From positions 1-42,805 of the IMG/VR virus record IMGVR_UViG_3300025107_000004: a DNA stretch of 42,805 nt; one strand, given 5' to 3'. The position numbers and the translations under genes are program-made. Source of the stretch: a virus. The notes beneath the pieces are model-generated. The model was not told where the DNA came from. It made no database searches and saw only the letters and a list, made by a program, of their open reading frames with translations. Positions 31,738-40,708 of this stretch are shown in pieces; the first letter of the stretch is position 1; each line of letters begins with the position of its first letter.

Positions 31738-32093
31738 TAAGCTACACGGAACGGCTTGCGGCAAGGACATATAACTGTAGCACTTGCCGCAAGCTGGCTA
31801 GATATCAGCCACCAAATGAGCCTCCGTGTAGTGAATGTATGCCGGATTTAATGCCGATGAACATCAGCGCTTTAAAGGTTTGGCAATTAGTACAGGATCA
31901 AAGGATATGGGTTGGCGGTGGCATGGGAGCGCCTGTATCTGTAGCACTGAAGCATGAACCAATATGGAAATTGATTGATGAGTTTCATATTGAAGATAGG
32001 ATAAAAACATTCAGTAAAGTGCTTCGAGTTTTTGATAATATCCGTAGTATTGAACACCAAAATTCCAAAATGACTTCTACTCCCAAGAGGTAA
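31321..32093 (+). CDS. Tail assembly chaperone, -1 frameshift product (gpGT-like)
   Basis: Reading 31321-31734, then slipping back one base at A AAA AAC (31728-31734), continues without a stop to TAA 32091-32093: 138 plus 119 residues, about 257 in all. The extension contains a CSTC...CSEC zinc-like site and then a helical part (ISALKVWQLVQDQRIWVGGG, HIEDRIKTFSKVLRVFDNIR). A separate gene starting at ATG 31839 is unlikely, because there is no ribosome site and the frame is open right up to the slip. In lambda-type phages the longer form is made at a few percent and is essential for tail assembly. Confidence 0.82.
31728..31831 (+). promoter_or_regulatory. -1 ribosomal frameshift signal with three-way-junction RNA
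   Basis: Slippery heptamer A AAA AAC (31728-31734) in the correct phase, followed directly by a TAA in frame 0. After a 7-base spacer: outer stem CTACACGGA (31742-31750) with TCCGTGTAG (31823-31831), 9 pairs; hairpin GCTTGCGGCAAG (31754-31765) with CTTGCCGCAAGC (31783-31794), 12 perfect pairs; hairpin TGGCT (31795-31799) with AGCCA (31807-31811). Spacing and stability suit a stimulator of slippage. Confidence 0.85.
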
Positions 32094-32097
32094 TCTT

Positions 32098-32136
32098 ATG
32101 TCCTTATATCCCTTCTTTAAATTTGGTGAATTTTAG
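32098..32136 (+). CDS. 12-residue leader-like open frame before the tape measure gene
   Basis: ATG 32098 has AAGAGG (32085-32090) at good spacing and reads MSLYPFFKFGEF before TAG 32134-32136, whose last base begins the GTG start of the tape measure gene. It could couple translation of the 5.7-kb gene to the chaperones, or be a real short peptide. The GGTGA inside it may also serve the GTG directly. Coding status is uncertain. Confidence 0.45.
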   Translation: MSLYPFFKFGEF

Positions 32137-35100
32137 TGGCTGATCGTTCGCTGGGCGAGATTTTCGTAAATATCAGGGGAGATTTATCTAAGCTTCAAGG
32201 CGATTTTGATAAAGCCAAGAAGATGGGCGAAGATGCTGCTAAAGCCATCGAAGCGGGTATGGGGGGCACTGCCAAGAGAACTGTCAAATCAGCAGAAGAA
32301 GTAGCTGCGAAGAAACAAGAAATAGAGCAACGCGCCCAAATGCAGATGATTGGGAGGCATGAACGCGCTCTTACTTTGAACCAAAAGTTTGATTCTGATA
32401 AACTTAAATCTATGCAATCTGCTACGGCAGGACAAATGCAGTTGATAAAGAAATTGGAAGATACTGATGTTGTTAGTGGAAACAGAACACTTACCCATAA
32501 AAAAGCAATGAACCAACAACAGTTATCTGAGATTCAGAATACTGATAAAGGTATCCTTGCGTCTAAGAGGGCAATGAACCAACAGCAGTTGAGTTTAATT
32601 CAGCAAGAAGAAAAGGCTGTCCAAAGCAAGATTAGCAAGATACAGCAATTTGAAAACCAGATGGCATTCGCCGTCGCAAAAAACAATCAATTAGACGCAG
32701 ATAACCATCGTAAAAAATTAAACGATATTATTAATGCAGAAAAAGCATCGATGTCCGAAAGAATTAAGTCTCAGGATAAAGCCGCTGCTGCTATGATGCA
32801 ATCGGATATTGATTTGTTTAATAGAAAGAAAAAGGTGTCAGATGATTACGCGCAGCATGATGCAGCAGCGAGAAATTATCAAGCGAATCTTGCAAAAAAA
32901 GGAGAAATGTTCTTAGGCACTCAGAAAGATCAACTTAATACTGAGCAGTTGAAAACATATAACCAGCTAATTAGAGATGGGATTGCGCCTAAACAAGCAT
33001 GGGCAAAAACTACTGGAGAGATGAGCGAGCAAGCCACCTTCTTCGGTCACAATATCAATTCCTTAATGAAGCGTATTATCCTTACGCACTTTGCCCTGCA
33101 GGCATTGTACGGTACATTAAATGCTGTTAAACAAGGATTCCTCGCTGGATTAGCAGCCGTAGAAGATTATGAATTAAAAGTCGCTTCAATGTCGGCATTT
33201 TTGACTACCTTTAACAAAAATCTAACCGCTACAAATGCCGCTGATATCTACAAGGCTTCAAATGCTGAAGCCCAGAATCTTGTTAAGACAATGGAAATAC
33301 TGGATGCTAGAACGATTGCGTCTGGTAAAGACTTAACCACTATGGCAGAGCAGTTCATTAAGGGTGGAGTTAAGATTGATACTGCTAATAAAGGAGCAAT
33401 GGATGGCTTTGTAAATATAGCTAACGCACTGAAGTTATTGACGAAGGGCCAGAATCAAGAAATCCAAATGCGCCAAGAAATTAGGGCATTGACACAAGGC
33501 CAAGTCAGAGATCAGAATATTCTTGTCCAGACATTAAAAGGAATCGACCCGAATATTAAAGAACATATCAAATTATGGAAACAGCAAGGGACGGTTCTTG
33601 AGAATGTAGGCCAGTTACTTGCTGGATTCGGCCCTGCCGCTAAAGAATTAGAAAATACATGGGCAGTTGTCGGTTCCACTATGGAGACAGTCCACAACCG
33701 GGTATTGCGCGATGCCTTCAGACCGACTTATGAGGCATTGATACAGACTGCTAAGACATGGAATTCTTTATTGGTTGATTCTAATGGGAATTTGACTACT
33801 TTTGCTAAAACACTTCAAGATGTTCTTAGTGGGACACTAAAATTATTAGAGGTGTTATTAAAAATAGCAATCCCATTAGCTTTATTTGCGGCTTTTGTCA
33901 GTGTTGGAAAATTAATAGAATTAGCGATTTGGGGTGCTGCGGCGGCGATGGAATTCTTTACTGCCGCAGCAATGAAAAATCCTATTATTCTCGGGGCCAC
34001 TCTTTTAGGTGCAGCTATTTTGTATTTTTATGATTTCACTAAAGCAGCAGACGCAGCGACTGAAAAGACTAAAAAAATGAATGACGAGGTAGAGAGAATT
34101 GGGGCATCCTCGAATTCAGTCGGAGAGTTTCAAGATGCCTTGGCTAACCTGAGAGAAGAAGCTAATAAGAAACTAAATGAGGATTCTTGGTGGTATCAAG
34201 TTTTTGTAAAAGGGAATAGGGGTAATATCCCCACTTCTTTTGCTGACCCAGGTTCTCCTGCCGCTGCAAGAGTGCGGCAACCACCTCCCGTCATTCCCAG
34301 AGGAAAAACCTTTGATGATGTAGTAAGAGAACAACAAAATAATGCTTGGCAATTCGGTGATTCGCTTAAGCCAACTCCCTTGATTGAACTTTCGAGAAAT
34401 GAAGTTTCAGAACATGAAACCGCTTTAAGGAAAGGGGTGGATGAGGCAAGAAGGGCAAACGATTTAAGGGGGTTGACTGCTGTTCAAAAAGTTCAATATG
34501 AATACAATAATTCACTTGGAAAAGAATACGAACACTATAGCGCCTTGACTTCTGCCAGTGAAATCAGGACGGCCTCAGAATTAAAAAATCTTAGATTAAA
34601 AGAAGCTGCTAGAGAGGATGAAGCGAACGCGACTAAAAAAGCTACAGATGGTGAAGATAAACTCAACAGAGAAAAAATAAAACTAGCAAACGAAGCATTC
34701 CAATTCCTCCAAAAACAATCAGATAACGAACTCTCTAATTATAAAGAAAATCTCGATATCGAAACTCAATTATTAGAGGCTCAATTCAATGCTAAACTAA
34801 TTGGGGAAGATGCATACCTTAATAAAAAACGAGCAATGCAAGAAGAGGATATAAAGAATACGATTAGGGTAAAACAATCAGATATAGAAAAATCATATAA
34901 ACCATTGGAAGATCTGCTGTCTCAAAAGATAGGGATGGAGGAAGGTGGTATATTTGACAAGATGTTTGAAGAAGCAAGTAAAACAAGTGAAGAGGTCGCT
35001 ACTCTTGTTCAAAAAATAAAAACCTTAAGAGACGCATGGAAATTTGAGGACAAAGGAAAAGAAAATGCAATTAAAAGGTTGTTTCGTAGGGAAGACATAG

Positions 35101-37856
35101 AGCAAATAAAGATAAATTCTGCTAATATTCTTAATCAAAAAGAACAGGCTTTAAATGAAGAGCAGAAATTGCTCGATGCCTATAAAAGCAAGGCATTAAT
35201 TTCAGATAATGATTATTGGGATAAGACTCGTTTAAACCAAGAAAGAGGAATGGAGGTACAAGTAGAAAATCTCCAAAAACAATTAAGTGCGTCTACTGAA
35301 TTATGGAATGACGCCTATAGCAAATTAGCAGAATTAGGGGAAAGCGAAGAAAATTGGAATGCATTTAACACAGCAGATAAAGAAGTAGAGGCTTTAAACG
35401 AACAAATAAGGATACTTTTAAGACAATTAGAACAGTTTAGGAAATTAACCCCATTATTGAGAGAAGATACCTCAAACTGGGTAAAAGGAGCTAAACAGGG
35501 GTTCCGTGAATACGCCAATGATGCAAATAATGCCTTTAATTTTGCCCAAAGCGCAGCTAAACGCGCCTTTTCCAGCATGGAAGACGCCATTGTCGATTTC
35601 GTAAAAACCGGGAAGCTAAGTTTCAAGAGTATGATTGACGGAATGATTGCGGATTTGACACGGTTAGTCGTTCGAATGGGCATTACGAATAAATTAGCGG
35701 CTGCATTTGGGGGGTCTGGAGAAGGGGGGACACTCGGAGGGGGGATCGCTGCTCTTGGGGGTGCTCTCGTTGTGGGTTCAATGATTTCAGGCCCGTCAAC
35801 GGGAGAAGAGGCGGCAACGTCTATTGGTATAGGTCTCGCTGGACTGACTATGGAGGCGTACAACGAATCGGTGGGTGCTACGCTGGCATCCCTTCAAGCT
35901 GGCACTGCGAACGTAGCGCAACAACTTGGCATGGGCACAGTGAGCCAGACGACATTTACTTCTGCATGGACAAACGCTCAGGGTACGATGAGCATGGAGG
36001 CTGGATCTATTGGTGCGATAAAGACCCAGACCGTTGTAGCATTGGAAGGCTCAGGATTAGCTAACTCAATTTCCAATATGTCATCTGCCGCCTTTACTGG
36101 GTGGTCGGTTGGGATAGGTACGTTCCTGTTAGCCTTGCTTCGAGGAGCTGAATTCAAAGATGCTGCGTTGCAAGGTATAGGCGCGGGGTTGGGTGCTTGG
36201 GCGGGCGCTGCGGGTGGAACAGCAGTAGCCACATTTGCTTCTATCGGCGGCACATGGGGGAACGTAATCCCCGTAATCGGGGGGATAATTGGGGCCGCAG
36301 TGGGCGGGCTCATCGGGCTGCTTATAGGTGGGGGTGGTAAAGAAAACACATTTACTCTTACAGAACTGGTTAATCAGGGCATTGTCGATACAGTATTTGA
36401 AGAAACAGAGGGGTTAAAAGCTACTCTGTGGAGCCACGGGCCTGCGAGTAATGGTTGGTACATCCCAGTAGCTAATGCGTATGCGAGCGTCATTGGGGTA
36501 GCAAACGAGGCCTTTACCAATATGGTCTTCGATTTTGCCGGTAAAATGCCGGAAACTCTTGGTGATCTGTTTGTCAAGGAGATAGCAGCAACTGATTTTA
36601 CCTCGATTCTTACTGAGGCATCATCTGGGAGATGGGGGATTTCCGGTGCACAGGGTGCGATAGAGGGCATCGCGCAAAAGTACGTGGATCTATTAAGCAC
36701 GGCGGCAAATGAGGCTTATAACAAGGCTATCGCTCAATTTATGCAGGTAGGAGATCCCGCGCAACTCCTTGGCCCTGAATTGGCTAAGACTTTGAGTTTT
36801 CTTACGGAAGTAGCACAAGCCCAAGTTAAATCCTTGTTTGTAAAAGCTGGGGAAGCTATCGCTACAGGGGGGCTTGAGGCAGGTCTTACAGAAGCCGGTA
36901 AGATTTCGGAAGAGATTTCCAAGATATCTGAAGCTATGGCCCCAATTCAAGAGATTATTGATACAGAAAATCTCAGCGATTTAGAGAAAGATTTAAGAAA
37001 TATCAATAAGCAATTTGACGATTATTCAGAACAATTGAAATCGGCGGGCGTTGACCTTGAAAAATATACTGATCTTGAAAAAGCGAGAGGTATAGTCTTA
37101 AGGCAAAATATTGTTCCTATGGTAACTTCGCTTTATCAAGAGAATCTTGGAAGAGACCCAGACGCTGAAGGACTTGCTTTTTGGGTCGATGCTTTAACTT
37201 CAGAGATGTATGACGTTTCAGATGTAATAAAAGAAATGACCGACATTATGGTTAATGGTGCAGAGTACATGGCTTTTAAACTTAGAGATATTAATAAACA
37301 AGTTAATAAGTCAATTGAAGATACTATAAATTCGCTTATGCAAGGTAGTCTTGCGCCAGTCCAGTCGGTCGAATTTTTTGCTAGACGGTATGAAGGACTG
37401 CTTGAAGAAGCACAGGGAGCAAGAGGGACAGAGGAATACGCGAATAAAGTTAGTAATTTAACCAGCTTTATTCCACAATTCCTCGAATTTAGTGGCGCTT
37501 ACGGTGAAAATCCATATAAAGATTTGTTCGATAGGATTATTGGTGAACTTGGCGATCTAAAAGTTCCAGGATTTGCTACTGGGGGTTATCATTCTGGAGG
37601 ACTAAGAGTAGTTGGCGAAAAAGGGCCAGAAATTGAATGGACTGGTTCTAGCCAAATATTTAATCAAAGTCAATTTGGTGATGTAATAGCTGATGCAATT
37701 ACTAAATCTATCGGCTCTCAATCTTCTTCCACTGGAACAGGCGATGTAATAGTCAAAGTCTACCTTGGTCAGAAAGAATTAAAGGACGTTCATGTTCAAT
37801 GGCATAGGACAGATAGTGAAACGCATAGTGCAGTCAGAAGAGAGGTTGCTGCTTAA
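32136..37856 (+). CDS. Tape measure protein
   Basis: 1906 residues, the longest gene here. N-terminal 330 residues are coiled-coil-like with imperfect repeats (KKAMNQQQLSEIQ, SKRAMNQQQLSLIQ). A hydrophobic, membrane-type region lies near 570-640 (LLKIAIPLALFAAFVSVGKL, IILGATLLGAAILYFYDF); a long helical middle follows; Gly/Ala-rich hydrophobic segments occupy about 1190-1400 (VIPVIGGIIGAAVGGLIGLL). Near 1660-1715 there is a DUF4214-like segment (LYQENLGRDPDAEGLAFWVD), seen in surface and adhesin-type proteins. The C-terminus has FATGGYHSGGLRVVGEKGPE, a common tape measure ending. It sets tail length (roughly 0.15 nm per residue, so a very long tail) and passes DNA through the host membrane. 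Start GTG 32136 overlaps a preceding TAG. Confidence 0.93.
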   Translation: MADRSLGEIFVNIRGDLSKLQGDFDKAKKMGEDAAKAIEAGMGGTAKRTVKSAEEVAAKKQEIEQRAQMQMIGRHERALTLNQKFDSDKLKSMQSATAGQMQLIKKLEDTDVVSGNRTLTHKKAMNQQQLSEIQNTDKGILASKRAMNQQQLSLIQQEEKAVQSKISKIQQFENQMAFAVAKNNQLDADNHRKKLNDIINAEKASMSERIKSQDKAAAAMMQSDIDLFNRKKKVSDDYAQHDAAARNYQANLAKKGEMFLGTQKDQLNTEQLKTYNQLIRDGIAPKQAWAKTTGEMSEQATFFGHNINSLMKRIILTHFALQALYGTLNAVKQGFLAGLAAVEDYELKVASMSAFLTTFNKNLTATNAADIYKASNAEAQNLVKTMEILDARTIASGKDLTTMAEQFIKGGVKIDTANKGAMDGFVNIANALKLLTKGQNQEIQMRQEIRALTQGQVRDQNILVQTLKGIDPNIKEHIKLWKQQGTVLENVGQLLAGFGPAAKELENTWAVVGSTMETVHNRVLRDAFRPTYEALIQTAKTWNSLLVDSNGNLTTFAKTLQDVLSGTLKLLEVLLKIAIPLALFAAFVSVGKLIELAIWGAAAAMEFFTAAAMKNPIILGATLLGAAILYFYDFTKAADAATEKTKKMNDEVERIGASSNSVGEFQDALANLREEANKKLNEDSWWYQVFVKGNRGNIPTSFADPGSPAAARVRQPPPVIPRGKTFDDVVREQQNNAWQFGDSLKPTPLIELSRNEVSEHETALRKGVDEARRANDLRGLTAVQKVQYEYNNSLGKEYEHYSALTSASEIRTASELKNLRLKEAAREDEANATKKATDGEDKLNREKIKLANEAFQFLQKQSDNELSNYKENLDIETQLLEAQFNAKLIGEDAYLNKKRAMQEEDIKNTIRVKQSDIEKSYKPLEDLLSQKIGMEEGGIFDKMFEEASKTSEEVATLVQKIKTLRDAWKFEDKGKENAIKRLFRREDIEQIKINSANILNQKEQALNEEQKLLDAYKSKALISDNDYWDKTRLNQERGMEVQVENLQKQLSASTELWNDAYSKLAELGESEENWNAFNTADKEVEALNEQIRILLRQLEQFRKLTPLLREDTSNWVKGAKQGFREYANDANNAFNFAQSAAKRAFSSMEDAIVDFVKTGKLSFKSMIDGMIADLTRLVVRMGITNKLAAAFGGSGEGGTLGGGIAALGGALVVGSMISGPSTGEEAATSIGIGLAGLTMEAYNESVGATLASLQAGTANVAQQLGMGTVSQTTFTSAWTNAQGTMSMEAGSIGAIKTQTVVALEGSGLANSISNMSSAAFTGWSVGIGTFLLALLRGAEFKDAALQGIGAGLGAWAGAAGGTAVATFASIGGTWGNVIPVIGGIIGAAVGGLIGLLIGGGGKENTFTLTELVNQGIVDTVFEETEGLKATLWSHGPASNGWYIPVANAYASVIGVANEAFTNMVFDFAGKMPETLGDLFVKEIAATDFTSILTEASSGRWGISGAQGAIEGIAQKYVDLLSTAANEAYNKAIAQFMQVGDPAQLLGPELAKTLSFLTEVAQAQVKSLFVKAGEAIATGGLEAGLTEAGKISEEISKISEAMAPIQEIIDTENLSDLEKDLRNINKQFDDYSEQLKSAGVDLEKYTDLEKARGIVLRQNIVPMVTSLYQENLGRDPDAEGLAFWVDALTSEMYDVSDVIKEMTDIMVNGAEYMAFKLRDINKQVNKSIEDTINSLMQGSLAPVQSVEFFARRYEGLLEEAQGARGTEEYANKVSNLTSFIPQFLEFSGAYGENPYKDLFDRIIGELGDLKVPGFATGGYHSGGLRVVGEKGPEIEWTGSSQIFNQSQFGDVIADAITKSIGSQSSSTGTGDVIVKVYLGQKELKDVHVQWHRTDSETHSAVRREVAA

Positions 37857-38251
37857 TGTATAATCATTTATCAAGTATAGTTGCTAATTATACAACTACT
37901 ACATTAAGCGTAACTCCCCAAAGCGTCATGACCGAAACGGGGCAGAAATCCCAAAAGATTTATCAATCAGATGGGGGTGATATTTCTGTAATTACTATGT
38001 CAACGAGTAATTGGTTTTTAGTAAACTTACAGTGGGATATTATAAGCCCAACTGACGCTGCTACTATTTTTGATTTCTGGAATAATTCAGCAAAGGGGAA
38101 CGGAATGGCGAGAACCTTTTACTGGTTGCACCCTTTAGACGGATACACTTATACAGTTAGATTTTTTAGTGAATTGCAAAGGAAATACGGGCATCACGCT
38201 TATAGGGGAATTGACAATATAACATTAAGAGTAGAAGGTAAAAAACCATGA
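37856..38251 (+). CDS. Minor tail / distal tail region protein
   Basis: 131 residues: SVMTETGQKSQKIYQSDGGD, NWFLVNLQWDIISPTDAATI, FDFWNNSAKGNGMARTFYWL, then YTYTVRFFSELQRKY. The D-A-x-x-I-x-D-F-W-N-x-x-x-x-x-G...F-x-W-x-H-P-x-D-G-x-x-Y-x-V-R-F pattern is common in small proteins encoded right after phage tape measure genes. TAATG overlap with the tape measure gene. It probably belongs to the tail tip. Confidence 0.75.
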   Translation: MYNHLSSIVANYTTTTLSVTPQSVMTETGQKSQKIYQSDGGDISVITMSTSNWFLVNLQWDIISPTDAATIFDFWNNSAKGNGMARTFYWLHPLDGYTYTVRFFSELQRKYGHHAYRGIDNITLRVEGKKP

Positions 38252-38460
38252 GTAAATTTAATGAAAAACCTCTTCTTGATGCTATTCCTGCGAATGATGA
38301 TACTGCTCTTGTTTATGATGATAGTGCTGGAGTAGTAAAGCAAGTGACAACTTTGAATCTTTCTAAAAAATTAGCAGGGAGAACTGTATTTGTGCAAGAC
38401 ACTGAACCCAGTGCAGGAGAATCGATAGTAGGCGACATTTGGATCGAAACAACCGTATAG
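38248..38460 (+). CDS. Small tail-tip/fibre-associated protein
   Basis: 70 residues: FNEKPLLDAIPANDDTALVY, VVKQVTTLNLSKKLAG and TVFVQDTEPSAGESIVGDIW. The final D-x-x-P-x-x-x-x-x-x-G-D-x-W pattern is a short module used in many tail fibre proteins to join chains. Overlaps the previous stop (ATGA). Probably an adaptor in the tail tip; no enzyme motif. Confidence 0.65.
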   Translation: MSKFNEKPLLDAIPANDDTALVYDDSAGVVKQVTTLNLSKKLAGRTVFVQDTEPSAGESIVGDIWIETTV

Positions 38461-38468
38461 GAGAAATT

Positions 38469-38663
38469 ATGAGTAAGAAAGGGGTAAGAATGGAAATGAA
38501 GGGGGTTGCCAGAGTGAAAAAATTCGATGCGACTCAGGATGTTGAAATTGATGAACCGATTGAAGTATTAGAAAAAAAATTTAGTCTTACACAGGAACAA
38601 GCGGAAATGGTTCAGTCTGGTGGAACTATTATAATCGAAAATGGCAACGTGGAGGTAAGGTAA
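38469..38663 (+). CDS. Small hypothetical protein
   Basis: 64 residues from ATG 38469, which has AGGAGA just upstream (38459-38464); an in-frame TTG at 38439 would overlap the previous gene and lacks a ribosome site. Basic N-terminus, then DVEIDEPIEVLEKKFSLTQE and QAEMVQSGGTIIIENGNVEV. Looks like a small soluble protein of mixed fold. Its end carries GGAGG for the next gene. Confidence 0.6.
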   Translation: MSKKGVRMEMKGVARVKKFDATQDVEIDEPIEVLEKKFSLTQEQAEMVQSGGTIIIENGNVEVR

Positions 38664-38664
38664 A

Positions 38665-39081
38665 ATGGCATTAACTACTGTAGGGTGTAATTTAATCGCA
38701 TCTGCGCTGCTTGGGGATGCAGTATACGCGATTCTTAACAACGCGAATGCAGCTATCGGAGTAGGTGATTCTGCTACTGGGTTTAATGTTGCCCAAGTTG
38801 AATTAGTCGCTGAAACCACTCCAGGTAACGCAATTAGAAAAGGGATGAATTCGACTTACCCGATCAGAAATCCCGACAATGACGGTAGTCTGAATTTGAC
38901 CCGCTATCAGAGCACTTATGGGACTTCAGAAGGAAACTTTAATTGGAACGAATGGGGTATCTTTAATAATTCTACTGGTTCCGCAGGGCAGATGCTTTGT
39001 AGGGTAGTAGAGAATCTTGGAACAAAAACTAACGCCTCTCAGTGGGTATTTGAAGTTGACATTACGGTAGCTACTTCCTAA
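38665..39081 (+). CDS. Tail/baseplate-associated protein, fibre type
   Basis: 138 residues: NANAAIGVGDSATGFNVAQV, ELVAETTPGNAIRKGMNSTY and FNWNEWGIFNNSTGSAGQML followed by QWVFEVDITV. The N-W-x-E-W-G-I-F-N and IGVGDS patterns are common in small phage proteins that accompany fibre genes, possibly forming the fibre's base. No catalytic residues. A strong GGAGG ribosome site precedes ATG 38665. Confidence 0.7.
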   Translation: MALTTVGCNLIASALLGDAVYAILNNANAAIGVGDSATGFNVAQVELVAETTPGNAIRKGMNSTYPIRNPDNDGSLNLTRYQSTYGTSEGNFNWNEWGIFNNSTGSAGQMLCRVVENLGTKTNASQWVFEVDITVATS

Positions 39082-39085
39082 TCCG

Positions 39086-40699
39086 ATGATTTGGAGAGAT
39101 GCTGACATATCGTGGGCTTCTGTTGATGAAGTGTGGGCGGCTCTACAGGAATCTGCAACTGATATTATTCCTGTAGATACTCAGTCAAATCAACAGGTAG
39201 CATTATCAGTTGCAGATTTAGTAGCCCCTATTACTGGTGTTAACGCATCTCTGTCTGGCTCTCTCTCTGCTTCTGATGGTGTTGCCTTAACTATAAATGC
39301 TCCTTCTACGGGAATGGGTGTTTTTGGTTCAGATAGCGTTGCGCCTACTGTAAGCGTCCTTTCTATAGAGGGGAGTGTTTTTGGTTCAGATAGCGTTGCC
39401 CCTACTATAAGCGTCCTTTCTATAGAGGGTGGGTTATTCAGTACGGATGATGTTATCCCAACTGTTAATACTATATTCTCTATTGAAGGGGGTTTATTTA
39501 GTACGGATGATGTTATCCCTATAATATCAGAAACAAGAAGTATCTCTGCTGATGTGGCAACGGCGAGTACATTTGCTCCGGCATTAACGCATCTGAGTCA
39601 CATAGACTCAGAGATTAGTAGTTCGGATTTAGTACTCCCAGTTGTTAATTTTGATGTGAACATCAGTGTATTAATAACTTCAAACGGTACTATAATCCCG
39701 TTTGTTTCAGCAAGCACAACAGTAATCGAAGATATCTTTAAATTTTCTTCTGCTGGTGTTATTCCATTTTTAGGGGCAAATGTAGAATTACTTGAACTAC
39801 ACCAGTCGTCGGTAACATTAGTACCTGTTTTGGCTGATGGAGTTATCAAGCAAAATTTATTTATATCATTAAATTTAATTCCAGTAATAGAAACAGACAG
39901 ACTTATAGCCTCAGAATTAACAAGCTCCGAAACGATTGTACCAGTGTCAGGTGAAGATCGCAGCATTACTGGTTCACTATTAAGGGTGGATTCTGTTGTC
40001 CCTGTTATTGGCGTTTCTAATAGTATTCAAGCAGCTGTCTCGGCGGTTGAATCTGTAGTAGTTGTGGTTTCCGAAAATAACAATATTCAGGCAGAAGTAT
40101 CGTCATCAGGAGAAATAAATGTTACTGTATCGGTTGAGCCGTATATTGAATCAGGGCTGACAAGTTCAGAAACGATTGTTATAGCATTAAATAACGATTC
40201 TAATTTGCTATCGACTATTAGTTCTTCTGGAAGTATTAATCCTACTGTATTAGAAGAGGTGGTTATAGGCGCAACTGTAAATGTAGGCTATAGTATTATT
40301 CCTACTGTATCTCAGATGATAGGGGAGTTAGTTCTTGGATCTGAAGATAGCGTTATTACAGTTATAAATTCAAATAGCAATTATTTAGCAACTGTCAATG
40401 TAGGCTATAGTATTATTCCTACTGTATCTCAGATGATAGGGGAGTTAGTTCTTGGATCTGAAGATAGCGTTATTCCTTATTTTGCTGAAGGTATAGAATA
40501 TTTAGATTTATTTGGTGACGATCTTATTTCCCCTGTTGTCGGCGGAAGTGTGAATATTTTTGCTATTATTGACAGTAAGCTATACGTATTGATTGGGTCT
40601 ATTTGGACTGATATCACTGATCACATTTATGTGAAAACTGTTTCAGGCTGGGAACAGGCATTCTTGAGAACATATCAACCAGGCAATATTTGGCAATAG
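39086..40699 (+). CDS. Repeat protein of the tail-fibre region
   Basis: 537 residues made of about 20-residue beta repeats with the loose consensus (L/V)xSxDxVxPxVxxxxxIxxx; examples are VFGSDSVAPTVSVLSIEG, LFSTDDVIPTVNTIFSIEG and LTSSETIVPVSGEDRSITG. Some repeats are almost identical at DNA level. The last 60 residues differ: LYVLIGSIWTDITDHIYVKT and WEQAFLRTYQPGNIWQ resemble a fibre tip. The repeat pattern suggests a beta-solenoid or a stack of small sandwiches that lengthens a fibre. The ATG at 39086 has a poor ribosome site and the protein starts IWRDADISWASVDEVW, probably the attachment end. Confidence 0.72.
   Translation: MIWRDADISWASVDEVWAALQESATDIIPVDTQSNQQVALSVADLVAPITGVNASLSGSLSASDGVALTINAPSTGMGVFGSDSVAPTVSVLSIEGSVFGSDSVAPTISVLSIEGGLFSTDDVIPTVNTIFSIEGGLFSTDDVIPIISETRSISADVATASTFAPALTHLSHIDSEISSSDLVLPVVNFDVNISVLITSNGTIIPFVSASTTVIEDIFKFSSAGVIPFLGANVELLELHQSSVTLVPVLADGVIKQNLFISLNLIPVIETDRLIASELTSSETIVPVSGEDRSITGSLLRVDSVVPVIGVSNSIQAAVSAVESVVVVVSENNNIQAEVSSSGEINVTVSVEPYIESGLTSSETIVIALNNDSNLLSTISSSGSINPTVLEEVVIGATVNVGYSIIPTVSQMIGELVLGSEDSVITVINSNSNYLATVNVGYSIIPTVSQMIGELVLGSEDSVIPYFAEGIEYLDLFGDDLISPVVGGSVNIFAIIDSKLYVLIGSIWTDITDHIYVKTVSGWEQAFLRTYQPGNIWQ
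39318..39432 (+). repeat. 57-base tandem repeat in the fibre-region gene
   Basis: Two units (starting at 39318 and 39375) with only a few differences, each encoding 19 residues, VFGSDSVAPTVSVLSIEGS and VFGSDSVAPTISVLSIEGG. They are followed by two related units encoding LFSTDDVIP. The in-frame length and near identity point to recent duplication. Confidence 0.75.
40271..40474 (+). repeat. 87-base direct repeat, period 117
   Basis: 40271-40357 and 40388-40474 are identical over 87 bases except one (GTAAAT versus GTCAAT). The period of 117 bases equals 39 residues and keeps the frame: both encode ATVNVGYSIIPTVSQMIGEL and GSEDSVI. Recent duplication by recombination or slippage. Confidence 0.85.
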
Positions 40700-40708
40700 G
40701 AGAAGGTT

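Noticed and set aside
31839-32093. Independent gene starting at ATG 31839
   Set aside because: There is no ribosome site and the frame is open without interruption back to the slippery heptamer at 31728-31734, so it is better explained as the frameshift extension of the chaperone.
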